Origin: Enterovibrio norvegicus FF-33 | Lineage (GTDB): Bacteria > Pseudomonadota > Gammaproteobacteria > Enterobacterales > Vibrionaceae | Reading direction: 5' to 3' | Assembly (NCBI RefSeq): GCF_000286835.2 | Contig: NZ_AJYD02000038.1 | Span: 2,836,284-2,900,283 of the forward strand | Length of the DNA stretch: 64,000 nt | Shown: positions 47,381 to 57,952 of the stretch, one piece after another | Numbering within the stretch: position 1 is the first letter of the stretch | How the letters are laid out: every line of letters starts with the position of its first letter | Position numbers and translations under genes: made by a program | The notes under the pieces: generated by a model | Told to the model about the DNA's origin: nothing | Databases searched by the model: none | The model's input: only the letters and a program-made list of their open reading frames with translations

Positions 47381-47415
47381 GGTCCTAGGTCCTAGGTCCT
47401 AGGTCCTAGGTCCTA
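47381..47415. repeat. Tandem repeat, five copies of GGTCCTA
   Basis: Five perfect 7-bp units at 47381-47415. The last unit overlaps the TAG stop codon of the rhombosortase gene on the minus strand. The same unit recurs, in both orientations, in the element at 48645-48780. Confidence 0.95.
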
Positions 47416-47994
47416 AATATTTTCACTTCCACTCAGTTTCCACACTAACGCGAAAATTAAGCCTACGACAGCCCCTGCCCAGTGCGCTTGATACGCGACC
47501 CCAGCTTCAATTAATTCCGCCGTCATCGAATCACCGCCCGTATAGGCTTCATGAACCAATTTGAGCGTGACGCCTACCAGCATGACCCATCCCAGTGGGA
47601 CTTTGTTCTGAATATCTCGGACGACACCAAACACAAATAACCCATGCAGTACGCCTGACAGCCCCGCATACCAATCGAATGGGCTAATAAACATCACTGC
47701 ACCAATTGCCGCCATCATGGTCCATAGCATGGCTAACAGCGAGCGAGGCGCATAGTACCTGCGATGCAGTAAAGCCAATACCAGCAAGGCTGCTAAGTTC
47801 ATGGCCATGTGGATAGCGTTGGTATGGGTAAGGTTTCCTGTTACGATTCGCCACCACTGACCCGCTTGTATATCAAGGCGATCCCAAACCAGCGCCTCAT
47901 GGACAGTGGGAACTTGGGCAAGCAGGGTGAGAACCACCAAAACAACCAGTATTCGAGAAACTGACAATCGTGTCTCCAACTCTCGATATTTCAT
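47413..47994 (-). CDS. rrtA: Rhombosortase (GlyGly-CTERM-processing rhomboid protease)
   Basis: 193-residue membrane serine protease of the rhomboid superfamily that cuts GlyGly-CTERM anchors of type II secretion substrates (family knowledge). Six or so hydrophobic segments; catalytic Ser113 in GLSGVLHG and His171 in AHWAGAVVG; HTNAIHMAMN near 57-66 is the upstream rhomboid motif. The small size and lack of extra domains fit rhombosortase rather than GlpG. It is divergent from the DTW gene; its stop codon is inside the GGTCCTA repeat. Confidence 0.85.
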   Translation of the reverse strand: MKYRELETRLSVSRILVVLVVLTLLAQVPTVHEALVWDRLDIQAGQWWRIVTGNLTHTNAIHMAMNLAALLVLALLHRRYYAPRSLLAMLWTMMAAIGAVMFISPFDWYAGLSGVLHGLFVFGVVRDIQNKVPLGWVMLVGVTLKLVHEAYTGGDSMTAELIEAGVAYQAHWAGAVVGLIFALVWKLSGSENI

Positions 47995-48016
47995 TTAGTT
48001 ATAGCGTACCGTGGTA

Positions 48017-48643
48017 ATGAATAAGAAAGCCAGTCGATATTGCGAACATTGCGGGAAAGCCAAAAAGGCCTGTATCTGCCACTTCATCTCTCGTATTGAC
48101 AGCGATGTGCCTGTCATCGTGCTTCAACACCCTTCTGAAGTCGACCAACCCATAGGCACGGCGCGTATTTTGTCCTTGTCACTGCCCCATTGTGTGTTGT
48201 TCGTGGGTGAAGACTTTTCCGATCATGCGCAGCTCAATACCCTGCTGGCTCAAGACAATATCGACTTTGCGTTACTTTATCCTGCCGAGAACGCCATTCC
48301 TGCGTCTCTCTGGCAGGGAAAGCCCAATACAACTCGCGGCATCATCTTGCTAGATGGAACATGGCGCAAAGCCTTTAAGATGTATCAGCTGTCTGCCAAC
48401 CTTCACGCGCTGCCTGCGGTGACATTGGATGCAATAAGTGAGGGGAATTATCGTATTCGTAAGTCCCCAAAAGAAGGTGGACTATCAACGGTTGAAGCGG
48501 GGTATCACGCGCTATCGGCAATGAGCGGCAATGATATGCGTTTTCAGCCGTTACTGGATGCCTTTGATGGAATGATCGAGTTTCAGATAAGCCAAATGCC
48601 GCCCGGGGTGTATGAGCGGCATTATGGGAAGAAAAGCGAATGA
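48017..48643 (+). CDS. DTW-domain tRNA-uridine aminocarboxypropyltransferase
   Basis: 208-residue SPOUT-like enzyme of the DTW family; the E. coli member TapT (YfiP) makes acp3U47 in tRNA. Four N-terminal Cys (9, 12, 19, 21) likely bind zinc; VIVLQHPSEVDQPIGTARILSLSL is the cofactor region, and LLDGTWRKAFKM is the DTW signature. ATG 48017 chosen; GTG 48011 adds two residues. Whether it is TapT itself or a second DTW paralogue cannot be told here. Confidence 0.86.
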   Translation: MNKKASRYCEHCGKAKKACICHFISRIDSDVPVIVLQHPSEVDQPIGTARILSLSLPHCVLFVGEDFSDHAQLNTLLAQDNIDFALLYPAENAIPASLWQGKPNTTRGIILLDGTWRKAFKMYQLSANLHALPAVTLDAISEGNYRIRKSPKEGGLSTVEAGYHALSAMSGNDMRFQPLLDAFDGMIEFQISQMPPGVYERHYGKKSE

Positions 48644-48644
48644 A

Positions 48645-48780
48645 AAGAGCTTAAGGTCCTAGGGTCCTAGAAGGAATTGTCCATCACTTCTTTCGGCGGA
48701 GATTCTCTGAGGTTGAATAAAGCAGGCACGAGTAAATTATTCAACGGCACTGCTTTTCCTAGGACCTAGGACCTGCTCTT
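48645..48780. repeat. Nested inverted-repeat element (MITE-like)
   Basis: 136-bp element beginning 2 nt after the DTW stop. Outer arms AAGAGC (48645-48650) and GCTCTT (48775-48780); next to them GGTCCTA-g-GGTCCTA (48655-48669) facing TAGGACC-TAGGACC (48760-48773); inside, GTTGAATAA (48712-48720) faces TTATTCAAC (48737-48745). No ORF. It could be a miniature mobile element or a long RNA hairpin. Confidence 0.7.
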
Positions 48781-48806
48781 TACCTAAGACCTGCACTCCC
48801 CCATTC

Positions 48807-50162
48807 CTACCTTATCTGATGCAAGGGTCCCTGATTTACCGCCGTAAACATGGTGGCGTATAGGCGCTGAGCGTAACCATCTGTCATCGCAGAAATGTAG
48901 TCAGCAATCACGCGTCGACCTGTTTTTCCATCAGCCACATCTTTTAACCATTGGTCACGCGTGGCGACAGGCAACAGACGTTTTGGGTCGGCATCAAACG
49001 CATCGAACAACTCCATCACTAATTGCTGACCTTTGTATTCAATCACCTGAAGCTCAGGCTTTTGCACAACGTATTCGCTAACAAAAGCTTTGAGTACACC
49101 TAGTACGGTGTGCATCACGTCGGTCAGTTTGGCATTCCACTGCAAAAGCGGATCGTCGAATCGGCTGACACCGTCTTGTACCGCAGGCTCAATGGCAATC
49201 GACGTCAGCAAGGTATTCACCAGCGCGCCAATGGCATCTTTGCGCTCATGATGAGGGCCAAACATCTGCTCACTCAAATGGCCGATATTGGTTTCAAGCC
49301 AAGGATCGCCGCATTCGGCCAGTTTACTGGCGACAGCTTCTTGCCATTGGTCTCGCTGAACAATCCCCATCGCGATGGCATCTTCTAAATCATGCACGCC
49401 ATAAGCAATGTCATCGGCCAATTCCATGATGGAACAATCGAGCGATTTATATTTTGATCGGCCGTGGTGATCATCATCAGGCGCACGTCTTAAAGACGTA
49501 AACAAGTTCGCGTCTTTGTCAGACAATCCGCCTAACACCCAATCAAAGCGATCGGTATCATCCTGATAAATGCCCTTGGCGGGATGCCATAACGCTGCTT
49601 TGAGATGGCGAAATTCTTTCACATCCTCCGGCAATTGAAGCCGTCGAGTGTGCTTCAACAACGTCGGATATTTCAGCAGCCCCAATAAGGTTCGGCGAGC
49701 CAAATTCATGCCATCTTGCTCAGTATAAGGTTCGAGCAATGACACGATACGAAAGGTTTGCGCATTACCTTCAAAACCATCGTCGTTGCGCATCATATAG
49801 TTCAGCGCAATCTCACCGCCATGCCCATAAGGGGGATGACCAATATCGTGCGCTAAACACAAGCTTTCCATTAAGCTGGTTGAAGGCAGCAAGGGTTTAA
49901 AATCTGGTTGCTTCTCTTTGAGCTGGGCAACGATGCCCGTGCCAATCTGTGACACTTCTAGCGAGTGCGTCAGGCGGGTTCGATAAAAATCGCTGTGCTC
50001 GGCCCCAAGCACCTGAGTCTTAGCTTGTAGGCGCCTAAAGGCAGCCGAATGAAGGATACGGGCGCGGTCTCGCTGAAACACCGTGCGCTTATCGTTACGA
50101 CGCTTCTTATTCTCTTCTGCCAGCCGTGCTTCCCATGTCGATGACACCAAAAACTTACTCAT
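48807..50162 (-). CDS. dGTPase-like HD-domain triphosphohydrolase
   Basis: HD-superfamily deoxynucleotide triphosphohydrolase of the Dgt type-2 group, 451 residues from ATG 50162. Features: [14 protein letters not shown] (first His), [17 protein letters not shown] (HD pair), and [17 protein letters not shown] (distal Asp). It hydrolyses dGTP or other dNTPs to nucleoside and tripolyphosphate; the precise specificity is not visible. It overlaps the end of yfbR by 8 nt, implying co-expression of two nucleotide-pool enzymes. Confidence 0.9.
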   Translation of the reverse strand: MSKFLVSSTWEARLAEENKKRRNDKRTVFQRDRARILHSAAFRRLQAKTQVLGAEHSDFYRTRLTHSLEVSQIGTGIVAQLKEKQPDFKPLLPSTSLMESLCLAHDIGHPPYGHGGEIALNYMMRNDDGFEGNAQTFRIVSLLEPYTEQDGMNLARRTLLGLLKYPTLLKHTRRLQLPEDVKEFRHLKAALWHPAKGIYQDDTDRFDWVLGGLSDKDANLFTSLRRAPDDDHHGRSKYKSLDCSIMELADDIAYGVHDLEDAIAMGIVQRDQWQEAVASKLAECGDPWLETNIGHLSEQMFGPHHERKDAIGALVNTLLTSIAIEPAVQDGVSRFDDPLLQWNAKLTDVMHTVLGVLKAFVSEYVVQKPELQVIEYKGQQLVMELFDAFDADPKRLLPVATRDQWLKDVADGKTGRRVIADYISAMTDGYAQRLYATMFTAVNQGPLHQIR

Positions 50163-50751
50163 CGCTGATCTCATCGAGCGTTAGCCCAAAGCTCGCGCCA
50201 AACGTTGACATAAAATACGCCGTCGCCTCACTGCCACGGTCTTCCATGGTGGTTTCAAGACGACGCTTCGCCTGCTCGAATTCGTGGTTGCCCGCCGACA
50301 GCTCTTCTAAACACTTTAAATAGGCACAGATAGAATCAGCTTGCTTTACTAACTGATAGTCTTCGGCGTCTATCGCCGCGCTGTCGATTAACGGGCGGTA
50401 ATCATCACGAAACTCTTCCGGTAACATGGCCACCAGTTTGTCTTCCGCAATACGCTCAATTTTTTTGTATTCGTCGGCAATAGCAGGATTAAAGTACTTG
50501 ATTGGCGTAGGTAAATCCCCCGTCAGCACTTCACTGCAATCGTGAAACATGGCCAACAAGGCAACGCGTTCTGGCGAATAATTGCCGCCAAATTTTCTGT
50601 TTTCAATCAGTGCGAGCGCATGGGCAACAAATGCGACTTGAAGGCTATGTTCAGAGATATTCTCGTTGAACACATTTCGCATTAACGGCCAGCGATAGAT
50701 AAGTTTCATTCTCGCGAGATGGGCAAAGAAATGGCTGTGTTTCTGGCTCAT
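50155..50751 (-). CDS. yfbR: 5'-Deoxynucleotidase YfbR
   Basis: HD-domain phosphatase that dephosphorylates deoxyribonucleoside 5'-monophosphates. 198 residues (E. coli 199). [19 protein letters not shown] contributes the first His, [19 protein letters not shown] the HD pair. ATG 50751 is preceded by AAGGAAGCC. It leads into the dGTPase gene. In E. coli it is next to alaA, here 3.4 kb away. Confidence 0.95.
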   Translation of the reverse strand: MSQKHSHFFAHLARMKLIYRWPLMRNVFNENISEHSLQVAFVAHALALIENRKFGGNYSPERVALLAMFHDCSEVLTGDLPTPIKYFNPAIADEYKKIERIAEDKLVAMLPEEFRDDYRPLIDSAAIDAEDYQLVKQADSICAYLKCLEELSAGNHEFEQAKRRLETTMEDRGSEATAYFMSTFGASFGLTLDEISDE

Positions 50752-50983
50752 GGCTTCCTTGACTTAGTTGAGGCGTGGGTACTGATACCATTCTGTTGTC
50801 ACAGTGATCTTTTCTCAAGCTTTTCACATGAAAAATCAGCCCATAAAGGCGGTAACCACTCGAGTGTCACGCATCAGAAGGTTAGGTTCAAATAACAGAA
50901 GGCAAGGGAAGACTACAAAACGCAGGGGGCAAATTAAATGAGACTGGGGAGAGGGTGCTCCCCGACACACAGCCTAGCGGGGA
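50752..50983. other. Gap between yfbR and the ComEA-like gene
   Basis: 232 nt. I see no gene, no strong terminator and no clear repeat in it; it should hold the yfbR promoter on the minus strand. Confidence 0.4.
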
Positions 50984-51271
50984 TTACAGCGTAATGCGAT
51001 CGCGATTTTTCTCTACGATGGCGTTACCAATACCTTTGACACCTGATAGTGCTTCTATAGATTCGAAAGCACCGTATTCGTTGCGAAAGTCGACAATAGC
51101 CTGCGCTTTTGATTTACCGATCCCATCCAGATACTTATCAAGCTCATCGGCTTCCGCCGTGTTGATGTTCACTTCAATTGGTGCGCCCTGAGCCCCATCT
51201 TGCGCTGTCGCAAAAGGGCTGATGATTAGCGTTGCCGCCAGTACCAATGCTGAAAAGAGAGTTTTTATCAT
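50984..51271 (-). CDS. ComEA-like helix-hairpin-helix protein
   Basis: 95-residue periplasmic DNA-binding protein. Signal peptide about 1-23 (ISPFATA end), then two helix-hairpin-helix motifs: VNINTAEADELDKYLDGIGKSKAQAIV and FESIEALSGVKGIGNAIVEKNRD. ComEA proteins pull DNA into the periplasm during natural transformation in Vibrio; the E. coli relative is YbaV, also placed after ppiD. Start ATG 51271 with AGGAA unusually close. The location next to ppiD-hupB-lon is conserved. Confidence 0.88.
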   Translation of the reverse strand: MIKTLFSALVLAATLIISPFATAQDGAQGAPIEVNINTAEADELDKYLDGIGKSKAQAIVDFRNEYGAFESIEALSGVKGIGNAIVEKNRDRITL

Positions 51272-51348
51272 TTCCTGTTCCTTAGGTTGTATGAATGACT
51301 GTCCTCACCAGCATACGAATCCTTTCCCTCGGCTCCATTACAATGTAC

Positions 51349-51382
51349 AAAAAAACGACGGGGCGCTAAAAGCGCCCCGTCG
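51349..51382 (-). terminator. Strong intrinsic terminator after ppiD
   Basis: Perfect 12-bp GC-rich stem CGACGGGGCGCT-aaa-AGCGCCCCGTCG with seven T on the minus strand. Confidence 0.96.
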
Positions 51383-51433
51383 ATGTGACTTATCAATTAC
51401 AACTGCGATGCAATCACTTCAAAATATCAGTGA

Positions 51434-53323
51434 TTATTGCTCCGCCGTGTCTAAAGAATAAGTGACCTCTGTTTTTTGTTTTAGCTGTGCAATCAAAGCA
51501 TTCAGATCAGCATTGGCGGTGGTACGTGCCACACGTTCTGCCATCTGGCTTTGTAAGCTAATCTCTTCGGTTGCCGGTTCTTTCACGCTATCAAGCGCAA
51601 CGATCAGAACATCACCGTTAACAGCACGCGTCAGACCATACTCACTCGCATCAGCAGCAGGTGTAGGCATGGTAAACACCAATTCAACCACTTCACGCTC
51701 TGGTGACACACGGCTAACTTCACTTTCAGCACCAAATGCGTAACCTGATGCGTTAACGCCTGCATCATTGTCAGCGTTGAGTTCAGTGAGCAAGGTATTC
51801 GCCAATGCATCCGCTGCTTTTTCGCCATCTTGACGCTTAAGCATCGCCGTCACCTGCGCTTCCACGTCTTCATATGGTCGCACGGCTTCAGGTCGAACAT
51901 CATCAACTCGCAGAACCAACACGTGTTCTGGTGCAATTTCGATGATGTCGGAGTTCAAGCCATCTTCACGCACTTCTGGTGTTTGTAACGCTTGCACAAC
52001 CGCAGGGTTTGCGAGCGCACCGGACAGTTCGTTTAAGGCAATAAAATCCGTTTTATTCACCGTCGCATTCACTGCTTCAGCGGCATCATCAAGGTTGTCT
52101 GGCATTTCAAAGGCTTTCTCAGCCAGTTCGTTTGACAGTGCGTAGAATTTTTCAGCGGCATGTTGTAGCTTCAACTGAGCGATAATTTCATCGCGAACAT
52201 CAGCAAAAGGCTTTGCATCAGACGGTTTAATCTCATCAAGTTTGATGATGTGGAAACCAAAATCAGACTGAACAACATCAGTGACATCGCCCGTGTTAAC
52301 CAGTGCAAAAGACGCATCTTCAAACGCTGGGTCCATCACGCCTTTGTCAAACCAATCCAGTTGACCGCCTTGTTCTGCGCTAAAGGTATCATCTGAACGC
52401 GTTTTTGCTAGCTCTGCAAAATCCGCACCTGCGTTAAGCTCAGCAAGTACAGCCTGTGCTTTTTCGTTGGCTGCATCATCATCACCTTGGATCATAATGT
52501 GGCTAACTTTACGCTGCTCTGACGTGCCGTAAGCGGCTATGTTCGCGTCGTAGTAAGCTTCAGCTTCTTCTTCGGTCACATCCGCAACGTCAGCAACGCC
52601 TGAACCCGTAAGCTCAACATAAGACAGCTTAAATTGCTCAGGGCGAACAAATTGACTCGGATTTTGCTCATAGTACGCTTTCTTCTGCTCGTCAGTGATT
52701 TCCGCTTTATCAGAGAAATCAGACAATGGCAGCGTCAAGGTACGCACCATGCGCGTTTGTCCTTCAAGCTTATACAGCGACTCTAATTCGTCTTCTAGGG
52801 CAAACTCGCTGCTTACCAGCGCGTTAACCAACTGCTCACGAACCATGTCTTGGCGAACGTATTCAGCAAATTGATCCGGACTTAAACCGTTACGACGTAG
52901 TGCCGCAAGGTACAAATCATTATTGAAAATGCCATTGTTTGAAAAAGCAGGCATTTCTCGGATTGATTGTTTAACCTGAACATCACTTACTCGTAGACCC
53001 AGTCGATCAGCTTCTTGGTCAAGAAGAGACTGATTCACCATACGGTCTAGAACATTGCGACGGAATTGAGCCAGATAATTGGGATCGCTCAACATCGTTG
53101 AGAAGAAATCTCCAGCCTGTGATTGCATCTGCGCGCGCTCATTTTGATAAGCTTGCTCAAATTGGCTACGGCTAATTTCTAGATCACCTACTTTCGCCGC
53201 CGGAATCTCAGTACCACCAGCGAGGTAGCCACCGACACCTGCAAAGGCAAAGGAAAAGATAATAAGGCTTAAGATGATCTTAACCGCGATGCTATTTACG
53301 CCTTCACGTAGTCGCTCCATCAT
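51434..53323 (-). CDS. ppiD: Periplasmic peptidyl-prolyl isomerase-like chaperone PpiD
   Basis: Inner-membrane-anchored periplasmic folding factor at the Sec exit. One membrane helix (about 12-34), a SurA-like N-terminal chaperone region (DISRSQFEQAYQNERAQ and after), and one parvulin domain (about 265-355, KVSHIMIQG ... FAELAKTRSDDTFSAEQGGQLDW). 629 residues (E. coli 623). Two ATG codons in a row at the start. Follows hupB behind a terminator. Confidence 0.95.
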   Translation of the reverse strand: MMERLREGVNSIAVKIILSLIIFSFAFAGVGGYLAGGTEIPAAKVGDLEISRSQFEQAYQNERAQMQSQAGDFFSTMLSDPNYLAQFRRNVLDRMVNQSLLDQEADRLGLRVSDVQVKQSIREMPAFSNNGIFNNDLYLAALRRNGLSPDQFAEYVRQDMVREQLVNALVSSEFALEDELESLYKLEGQTRMVRTLTLPLSDFSDKAEITDEQKKAYYEQNPSQFVRPEQFKLSYVELTGSGVADVADVTEEEAEAYYDANIAAYGTSEQRKVSHIMIQGDDDAANEKAQAVLAELNAGADFAELAKTRSDDTFSAEQGGQLDWFDKGVMDPAFEDASFALVNTGDVTDVVQSDFGFHIIKLDEIKPSDAKPFADVRDEIIAQLKLQHAAEKFYALSNELAEKAFEMPDNLDDAAEAVNATVNKTDFIALNELSGALANPAVVQALQTPEVREDGLNSDIIEIAPEHVLVLRVDDVRPEAVRPYEDVEAQVTAMLKRQDGEKAADALANTLLTELNADNDAGVNASGYAFGAESEVSRVSPEREVVELVFTMPTPAADASEYGLTRAVNGDVLIVALDSVKEPATEEISLQSQMAERVARTTANADLNALIAQLKQKTEVTYSLDTAEQ

Positions 53324-53404
53324 AACGTGCCGCTACTCCTGCTAAATTGAAACGTTCGTCTTAAAAATTAAAACCAAGTAATAAAGATTAAAACTTAAGT
53401 ATTA

Positions 53405-53434
53405 AAAACTAAAAAAGCGCATCCCGAGATGCGC
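53405..53434 (-). terminator. Intrinsic terminator after hupB
   Basis: GCGCATC-ccga-GATGCGC with six T on the minus strand, about 100 nt past the hupB stop. Confidence 0.88.
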
Positions 53435-53531
53435 CTTTACACTCTGTTGAGCCTGATTATACGCTGATGTCACAGACATTACAGCCTTAAACTCGGCTCT
53501 CTGCGACAAAGAGCAAACGGTATATTTAAGA

Positions 53532-53804
53532 TTAGTTAACCGCGTCTTTCAGAGCTTTACCCGCTTTAAAGCCAGGGACTTTAGCGGCTGGAATATCAAT
53601 TTCTGCGCCGGTTTGTGGGTTACGACCAGTACGTGCTGAACGCTCACGAACAGAGAAGGTACCAAAACCAACTAGAGCAACTTGATCGCCATCTTTTAGG
53701 CTACCTGATACTGCATCGATCAGTGCGTCTAGTGCGCGACCTGCTGAAGCTTTAGACAGATCTGCATTTTCTGCGATTTTATCAATTAACTGCGACTTGT
53801 TCAC
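53532..53804 (-). CDS. hupB: DNA-binding protein HU-beta
   Basis: Nucleoid-associated histone-like protein, 90 residues. It begins (GTG) [19 protein letters not shown] and contains the arm motif RTGRNPQTG and the C-terminal [16 protein letters not shown], all nearly identical to E. coli HupB. GTG 53804 with GGGGAT upstream is the start; the frame is open for 10 more codons upstream but those are unsupported. Placement between lon and ppiD is the standard order. Confidence 0.97.
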   Translation of the reverse strand: MNKSQLIDKIAENADLSKASAGRALDALIDAVSGSLKDGDQVALVGFGTFSVRERSARTGRNPQTGAEIDIPAAKVPGFKAGKALKDAVN

Positions 53805-53950
53805 TTTTTCATCCCCTTTACAAACGAACCACAAATCCCATTTTTTGCGGTGGCGAATAATTAGTCATCGCCTTTGTTATCAAAACAAGGCTGTAAAACG
53901 CTGTAGCTGTTATGAATTAAGGGCTTGCAACGTTTCTCTTAACTTAGCCC

Positions 53951-53988
53951 TCAAAAAAAAGACTGACAAGCCTTTTACTGACTGTCAG
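53951..53988 (-). terminator. Probable terminator after lon
   Basis: CTGACA / TGTCAG with a 14-nt loop, followed on the minus strand by TCTTTTTTTT. The stem is short but the T-tract is excellent. Confidence 0.6.
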
Positions 53989-54010
53989 CCCTTTGCGTTG
54001 CTTATTTTTG

Positions 54011-56374
54011 CTACGCGTCACTCTTTTTAGCGGTGACAAGCTCGATTCCGAGCGGATTGTTCTGCAATGCAAGGGTCAGAACATCGTCGATCCAACGCAC
54101 AGCATGGATATCTAGGTCCGCTTTCACGTTATCTGGGATTTCTTCCAGATCGCGTTCGTTTTCTTTTGGAATGATGACCGTTTTAATACCACCACGGTGT
54201 GCAGCAAGCAGTTTTTCTTTCAAACCACCAATCGGCAACACTTCACCACGAAGCGTGATCTCACCTGTCATGGCAACATCAGAGCGTACAGGGTTACCCG
54301 TCAAGCTAGAAACCAACGCAGTACACATTGCGATACCCGCACTTGGCCCATCTTTCGGTGTTGCGCCTTCTGGTACGTGTACGTGAATATCACGTTTTTC
54401 GTAGAAGTCGTTGTTAATGCCCAGTTTCTCAGCACGAGTACGCACCACGGTCATCGCAGCCTGAATCGACTCTTGCATCACATCGCCCAGCGAACCGGTT
54501 TGTGAGAGCTTACCTTTACCCGGCATTGATTCAGTCTCGATGGTCAGCAGATCGCCGCCCACTGATGTCCACGCTAGGCCCGTTACCTGACCCACACGGT
54601 TGCTCTCGTCTGCTTTTCCGAAGTCGAAACGCTGTACACCAAGATACTTCTTCAGGTTTTCCTGATTAATGGTGATCGATTTCAGCTCTTTGTTTAACAG
54701 AATTTCTTTCACTGCCTTACGACACAGTTTAGAAATCTCACGCTCAAGGCTACGCACACCCGCTTCACGCGTGTAATAACGAATGATGCCAACAATGGCG
54801 GAATCTTCAATCGTGATTTCGCTTGGCTTAAGGCCGTTACGCTGCACTTGCTTATCAAGTAGGTGCTGCTTAGCAATATTCAGTTTTTCATCTTCGGTGT
54901 AACCCGACAGACGAATCACTTCCATACGGTCAAGCAAAGGACCGGGAATATTCATGGAGTTCGACGTCGCCACAAACATCACATCTGACAGATCGTAATC
55001 GACTTCCAGGTAATGGTCATTGAACGCATTGTTTTGTTCAGGATCAAGCACTTCTAACAAAGCAGACGATGGGTCGCCGCGCATGTCTGAAGACATCTTG
55101 TCGATTTCATCCAACAAGAATAATGGGTTTTTCACGCCCACTTTAGCCATTTTCTGAATCAGCTTGCCCGGCAATGAGCCAATGTAAGTACGACGGTGAC
55201 CACGAATTTCCGCTTCGTCACGCACGCCGCCCAATGCCATGCGGGTGTATTTACGTCCCGTTGCTTTGGCGATCGACTGACCCAGAGAGGTTTTACCCAC
55301 ACCAGGAGGGCCTACCAAGCAAAGGATTGGACCTTTCAGCTTGTTGATACGGTTTTGTACCGCGAGATACTCAAGGATGCGTTCTTTGACGCGCTCCAGA
55401 CCATAGTGATCAGAGTTAAGGATCTCTTCAGCTTTCGCCAAATCCTTTTTCACTTTCGAGCGCTTCGACCATGGCACGCTGACCATCCAATCGATATAAC
55501 TGCGCACAACGGTCGCTTCCGCCGACATAGGAGACATCATCTTGAGCTTTTGCAGCTCTTGCTCTGTCTTCTCTTTGGCTTCCTGAGGCATTTTCGATTC
55601 TTCAATCTTCAGCTTCAGGCTTTCGAATTCATCTGGTGCATCATCCAGCTCACCCAGTTCTTTCTGGATAGCTTTCATTTGCTCATTGAGGTAATACTCG
55701 CGCTGGCTCTTTTCCATCTGCTTTTTCACGCGACTACGAATGCGCTTCTCAACTTGTAGCAGATCGATTTCTGATTCCATCATGGTCATCAAAAATTCAA
55801 GGCGCTCAGCGATGTCCACAATTTCGAGCACTTGCTGTTTGTCATGCAACTTCAATGGCATGTGCGCAGCAATGGTATCCGCCAAACGTGCGGCTTCTTC
55901 AATACCATTTAGCGAAGTGAGGACTTCCGGCGGGATCTTCTTGTTCAGCTTAATAAAGCCTTCGAACTGGCTGATGGCTGTACGCACCAACACTTCTTGC
56001 TCACGCTCATCCATTTCTGGCGTTTCGGTGTACTGAGCATCAGCAATGAAGAAATCATCCTCGCGGAATTTTTTAATTTCTGCACGCTGCAAACCTTCAA
56101 CAAGCACTTTGACCGTGCCATCAGGCAATTTTAGCAACTGCAGGATTGAGGCCACTGTACCGACTTCATACAGATCAGCAATGGATGGGTCATCAGTTGC
56201 CGCGTCTTTCTGCGCAACCAATAGAATCTGCTTATCATTGTCCATCGCTGCTTCAAGGCAACGGATAGATTTATCCCTTCCCACAAATAGTGGAATAACC
56301 ATATGAGGATAAACAACCACGTCACGCAAAGGCAGGACCGGAATCTCAATGCGCTCGGAACGCTCCAAGTTCAT
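54011..56374 (-). CDS. lon: ATP-dependent protease Lon
   Basis: Hexameric AAA+ serine protease that degrades misfolded and regulatory proteins. 787 residues (E. coli 784). N-terminal substrate domain, Walker [12 protein letters not shown] near 355, Walker [10 protein letters not shown], then the protease domain with the Ser of [10 protein letters not shown] and Lys of GLKEKLLAA forming the catalytic dyad. ATG 56374 with AAGAGAGAAAA upstream. A heat-shock promoter is expected but not identified. Between clpX and hupB as usual. Confidence 0.98.
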   Translation of the reverse strand: MNLERSERIEIPVLPLRDVVVYPHMVIPLFVGRDKSIRCLEAAMDNDKQILLVAQKDAATDDPSIADLYEVGTVASILQLLKLPDGTVKVLVEGLQRAEIKKFREDDFFIADAQYTETPEMDEREQEVLVRTAISQFEGFIKLNKKIPPEVLTSLNGIEEAARLADTIAAHMPLKLHDKQQVLEIVDIAERLEFLMTMMESEIDLLQVEKRIRSRVKKQMEKSQREYYLNEQMKAIQKELGELDDAPDEFESLKLKIEESKMPQEAKEKTEQELQKLKMMSPMSAEATVVRSYIDWMVSVPWSKRSKVKKDLAKAEEILNSDHYGLERVKERILEYLAVQNRINKLKGPILCLVGPPGVGKTSLGQSIAKATGRKYTRMALGGVRDEAEIRGHRRTYIGSLPGKLIQKMAKVGVKNPLFLLDEIDKMSSDMRGDPSSALLEVLDPEQNNAFNDHYLEVDYDLSDVMFVATSNSMNIPGPLLDRMEVIRLSGYTEDEKLNIAKQHLLDKQVQRNGLKPSEITIEDSAIVGIIRYYTREAGVRSLEREISKLCRKAVKEILLNKELKSITINQENLKKYLGVQRFDFGKADESNRVGQVTGLAWTSVGGDLLTIETESMPGKGKLSQTGSLGDVMQESIQAAMTVVRTRAEKLGINNDFYEKRDIHVHVPEGATPKDGPSAGIAMCTALVSSLTGNPVRSDVAMTGEITLRGEVLPIGGLKEKLLAAHRGGIKTVIIPKENERDLEEIPDNVKADLDIHAVRWIDDVLTLALQNNPLGIELVTAKKSDA

Positions 56375-56455
56375 ATTTTTCTCTCTTCCGTTTTAGATAC
56401 TAATGAGTATATGGGGATAGTTTGTCAGGATTCAACGGCATACCAAGCAGAATGT

Positions 56456-56486
56456 AAAAAAGGGAGCGAGCGCTCCCTTTTTTTTT
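56456..56486. terminator. Bidirectional terminator after clpX
   Basis: GGGAGC-gagc-GCTCCC with nine T to the right and six A to the left; 48 nt past the clpX stop. Confidence 0.92.
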
Positions 56487-56533
56487 ATAATTTGTTGGTT
56501 AAATAAGCTATTTAACCGCACGCATAGTAGGAC

Positions 56534-57814
56534 TTATTCCGCACCCGCTGCTTGACTCTCTGCTGCTTCATAAATAAGCAAAGGCTCAGATTCGCCTTTA
56601 ATCACAGATTCGTCGATCACCACTTTGGAGACGTCTTTGCTCGAAGGCAAATCGTACATGGTGTCCAGCAACACAGCTTCAACGATTGAACGCAGGCCAC
56701 GAGCACCCGTTTTACGATCCATTGCTTTCTTAGCAATCGCCGTTAACGCGTCATCACGGAACTCTAGTTCAACGCCATCAAGCTCCAACAACGCAGCATA
56801 CTGTTTCGTCAGTGCGTTCTTAGGCTCGCGCAGAATTTGTACTAGCGCATCTTCGTCCAACTCGGTCAGCGTCGCCGTCACAGGCAGACGACCGATGAAC
56901 TCAGGGATCAGGCCATATTTCACCAAATCTTCCGGTTCAACCTTGCTGAACAAATCACTCAGGGTTGCTTCTTGGTCTTTAGAGCGAACTTCCGCACCAA
57001 AACCAATACTGCTACCTTTTGCGATGCGTTGATCAACCACTTTGTCGAGACCCGCAAATGCACCGCCACAGATAAACAGAATCTTAGAGGTATCAACCTG
57101 CAAGAACTCTTGTTGTGGATGCTTACGGCCACCTTGCGGTGGAACAGAAGCGATGGTGCCTTCAACCAGTTTCAACAGCGCCTGTTGTACACCTTCACCC
57201 GACACGTCACGTGTAATTGAAGGGTTGTCAGACTTGCGTGAGATCTTATCGATTTCATCGATATAGACAATTCCACGCTCTGCTTTGGCTACGTCATAGT
57301 CACATTTCTGAAGCAGTTTCTGGATAATGTTCTCGACATCTTCACCCACATAACCCGCTTCGGTCAGTGTGGTTGCATCAGCCATTGTGAACGGAACATC
57401 CAGAAAACGCGCCAGCGTTTCAGCAAGCAAAGTCTTACCGCTACCGGTTGGACCAATCAGCAAGATGTTACTCTTACCTAGCTCAACACCTTCCGCCGTC
57501 GTATCACCATTTCTCAGACGCTTGTAGTGGTTATAAACCGCTACAGAGAGCACTTTCTTCGCTCTGTCCTGACCGATGACATAGTCATCAAGGTGTGAAC
57601 GAATATCCTGTGGTGTCGGAAGTTCGTTGCTGTCGCGCTTAGGCATGACCTCTTTTATTTCTTCACGAATGATGTCGTTACACAGGTCAACACACTCATC
57701 GCAGATATAAACAGAAGGTCCAGCAATTAACTTGCGTACTTCATGCTGGCTTTTGCCGCAGAAAGAGCAGTAAAGCAGTTTGCCGCTGCCACCGTCTTTT
57801 CGCTTGTCTGTCAT
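56534..57814 (-). CDS. clpX: ATP-dependent Clp protease ATP-binding subunit ClpX
   Basis: AAA+ unfoldase that feeds ClpP. 426 residues (E. coli 424). Four-Cys zinc-binding dimerisation domain at the N-terminus (CSFCGK ... CDECVDLC), Walker A GPTGSGKT near 120, Walker B YIDEIDKI, and the IGF-type ClpP-docking loop (SIGFGAEV) near 270. It follows clpP with 138 nt between, and precedes lon behind a terminator. Confidence 0.98.
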   Translation of the reverse strand: MTDKRKDGGSGKLLYCSFCGKSQHEVRKLIAGPSVYICDECVDLCNDIIREEIKEVMPKRDSNELPTPQDIRSHLDDYVIGQDRAKKVLSVAVYNHYKRLRNGDTTAEGVELGKSNILLIGPTGSGKTLLAETLARFLDVPFTMADATTLTEAGYVGEDVENIIQKLLQKCDYDVAKAERGIVYIDEIDKISRKSDNPSITRDVSGEGVQQALLKLVEGTIASVPPQGGRKHPQQEFLQVDTSKILFICGGAFAGLDKVVDQRIAKGSSIGFGAEVRSKDQEATLSDLFSKVEPEDLVKYGLIPEFIGRLPVTATLTELDEDALVQILREPKNALTKQYAALLELDGVELEFRDDALTAIAKKAMDRKTGARGLRSIVEAVLLDTMYDLPSSKDVSKVVIDESVIKGESEPLLIYEAAESQAAGAE

Positions 57815-57952
57815 TCGCTAACCTCTTTAGGCTTTCGCCCATGTTTGCCATGATCTGAGTCTATATCAACTCGGCGGAAATTTCCGACAGCCGCAAGACC
57901 CAATTCCAAAATAAAAGGGGGATAAACCCCTAACTATCTCAGAACTAAAAAA

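Noticed and set aside
55196-55759. 187-residue ORF on the plus strand
   Set aside because: Antisense shadow of lon with no ribosome site or recognised domain.
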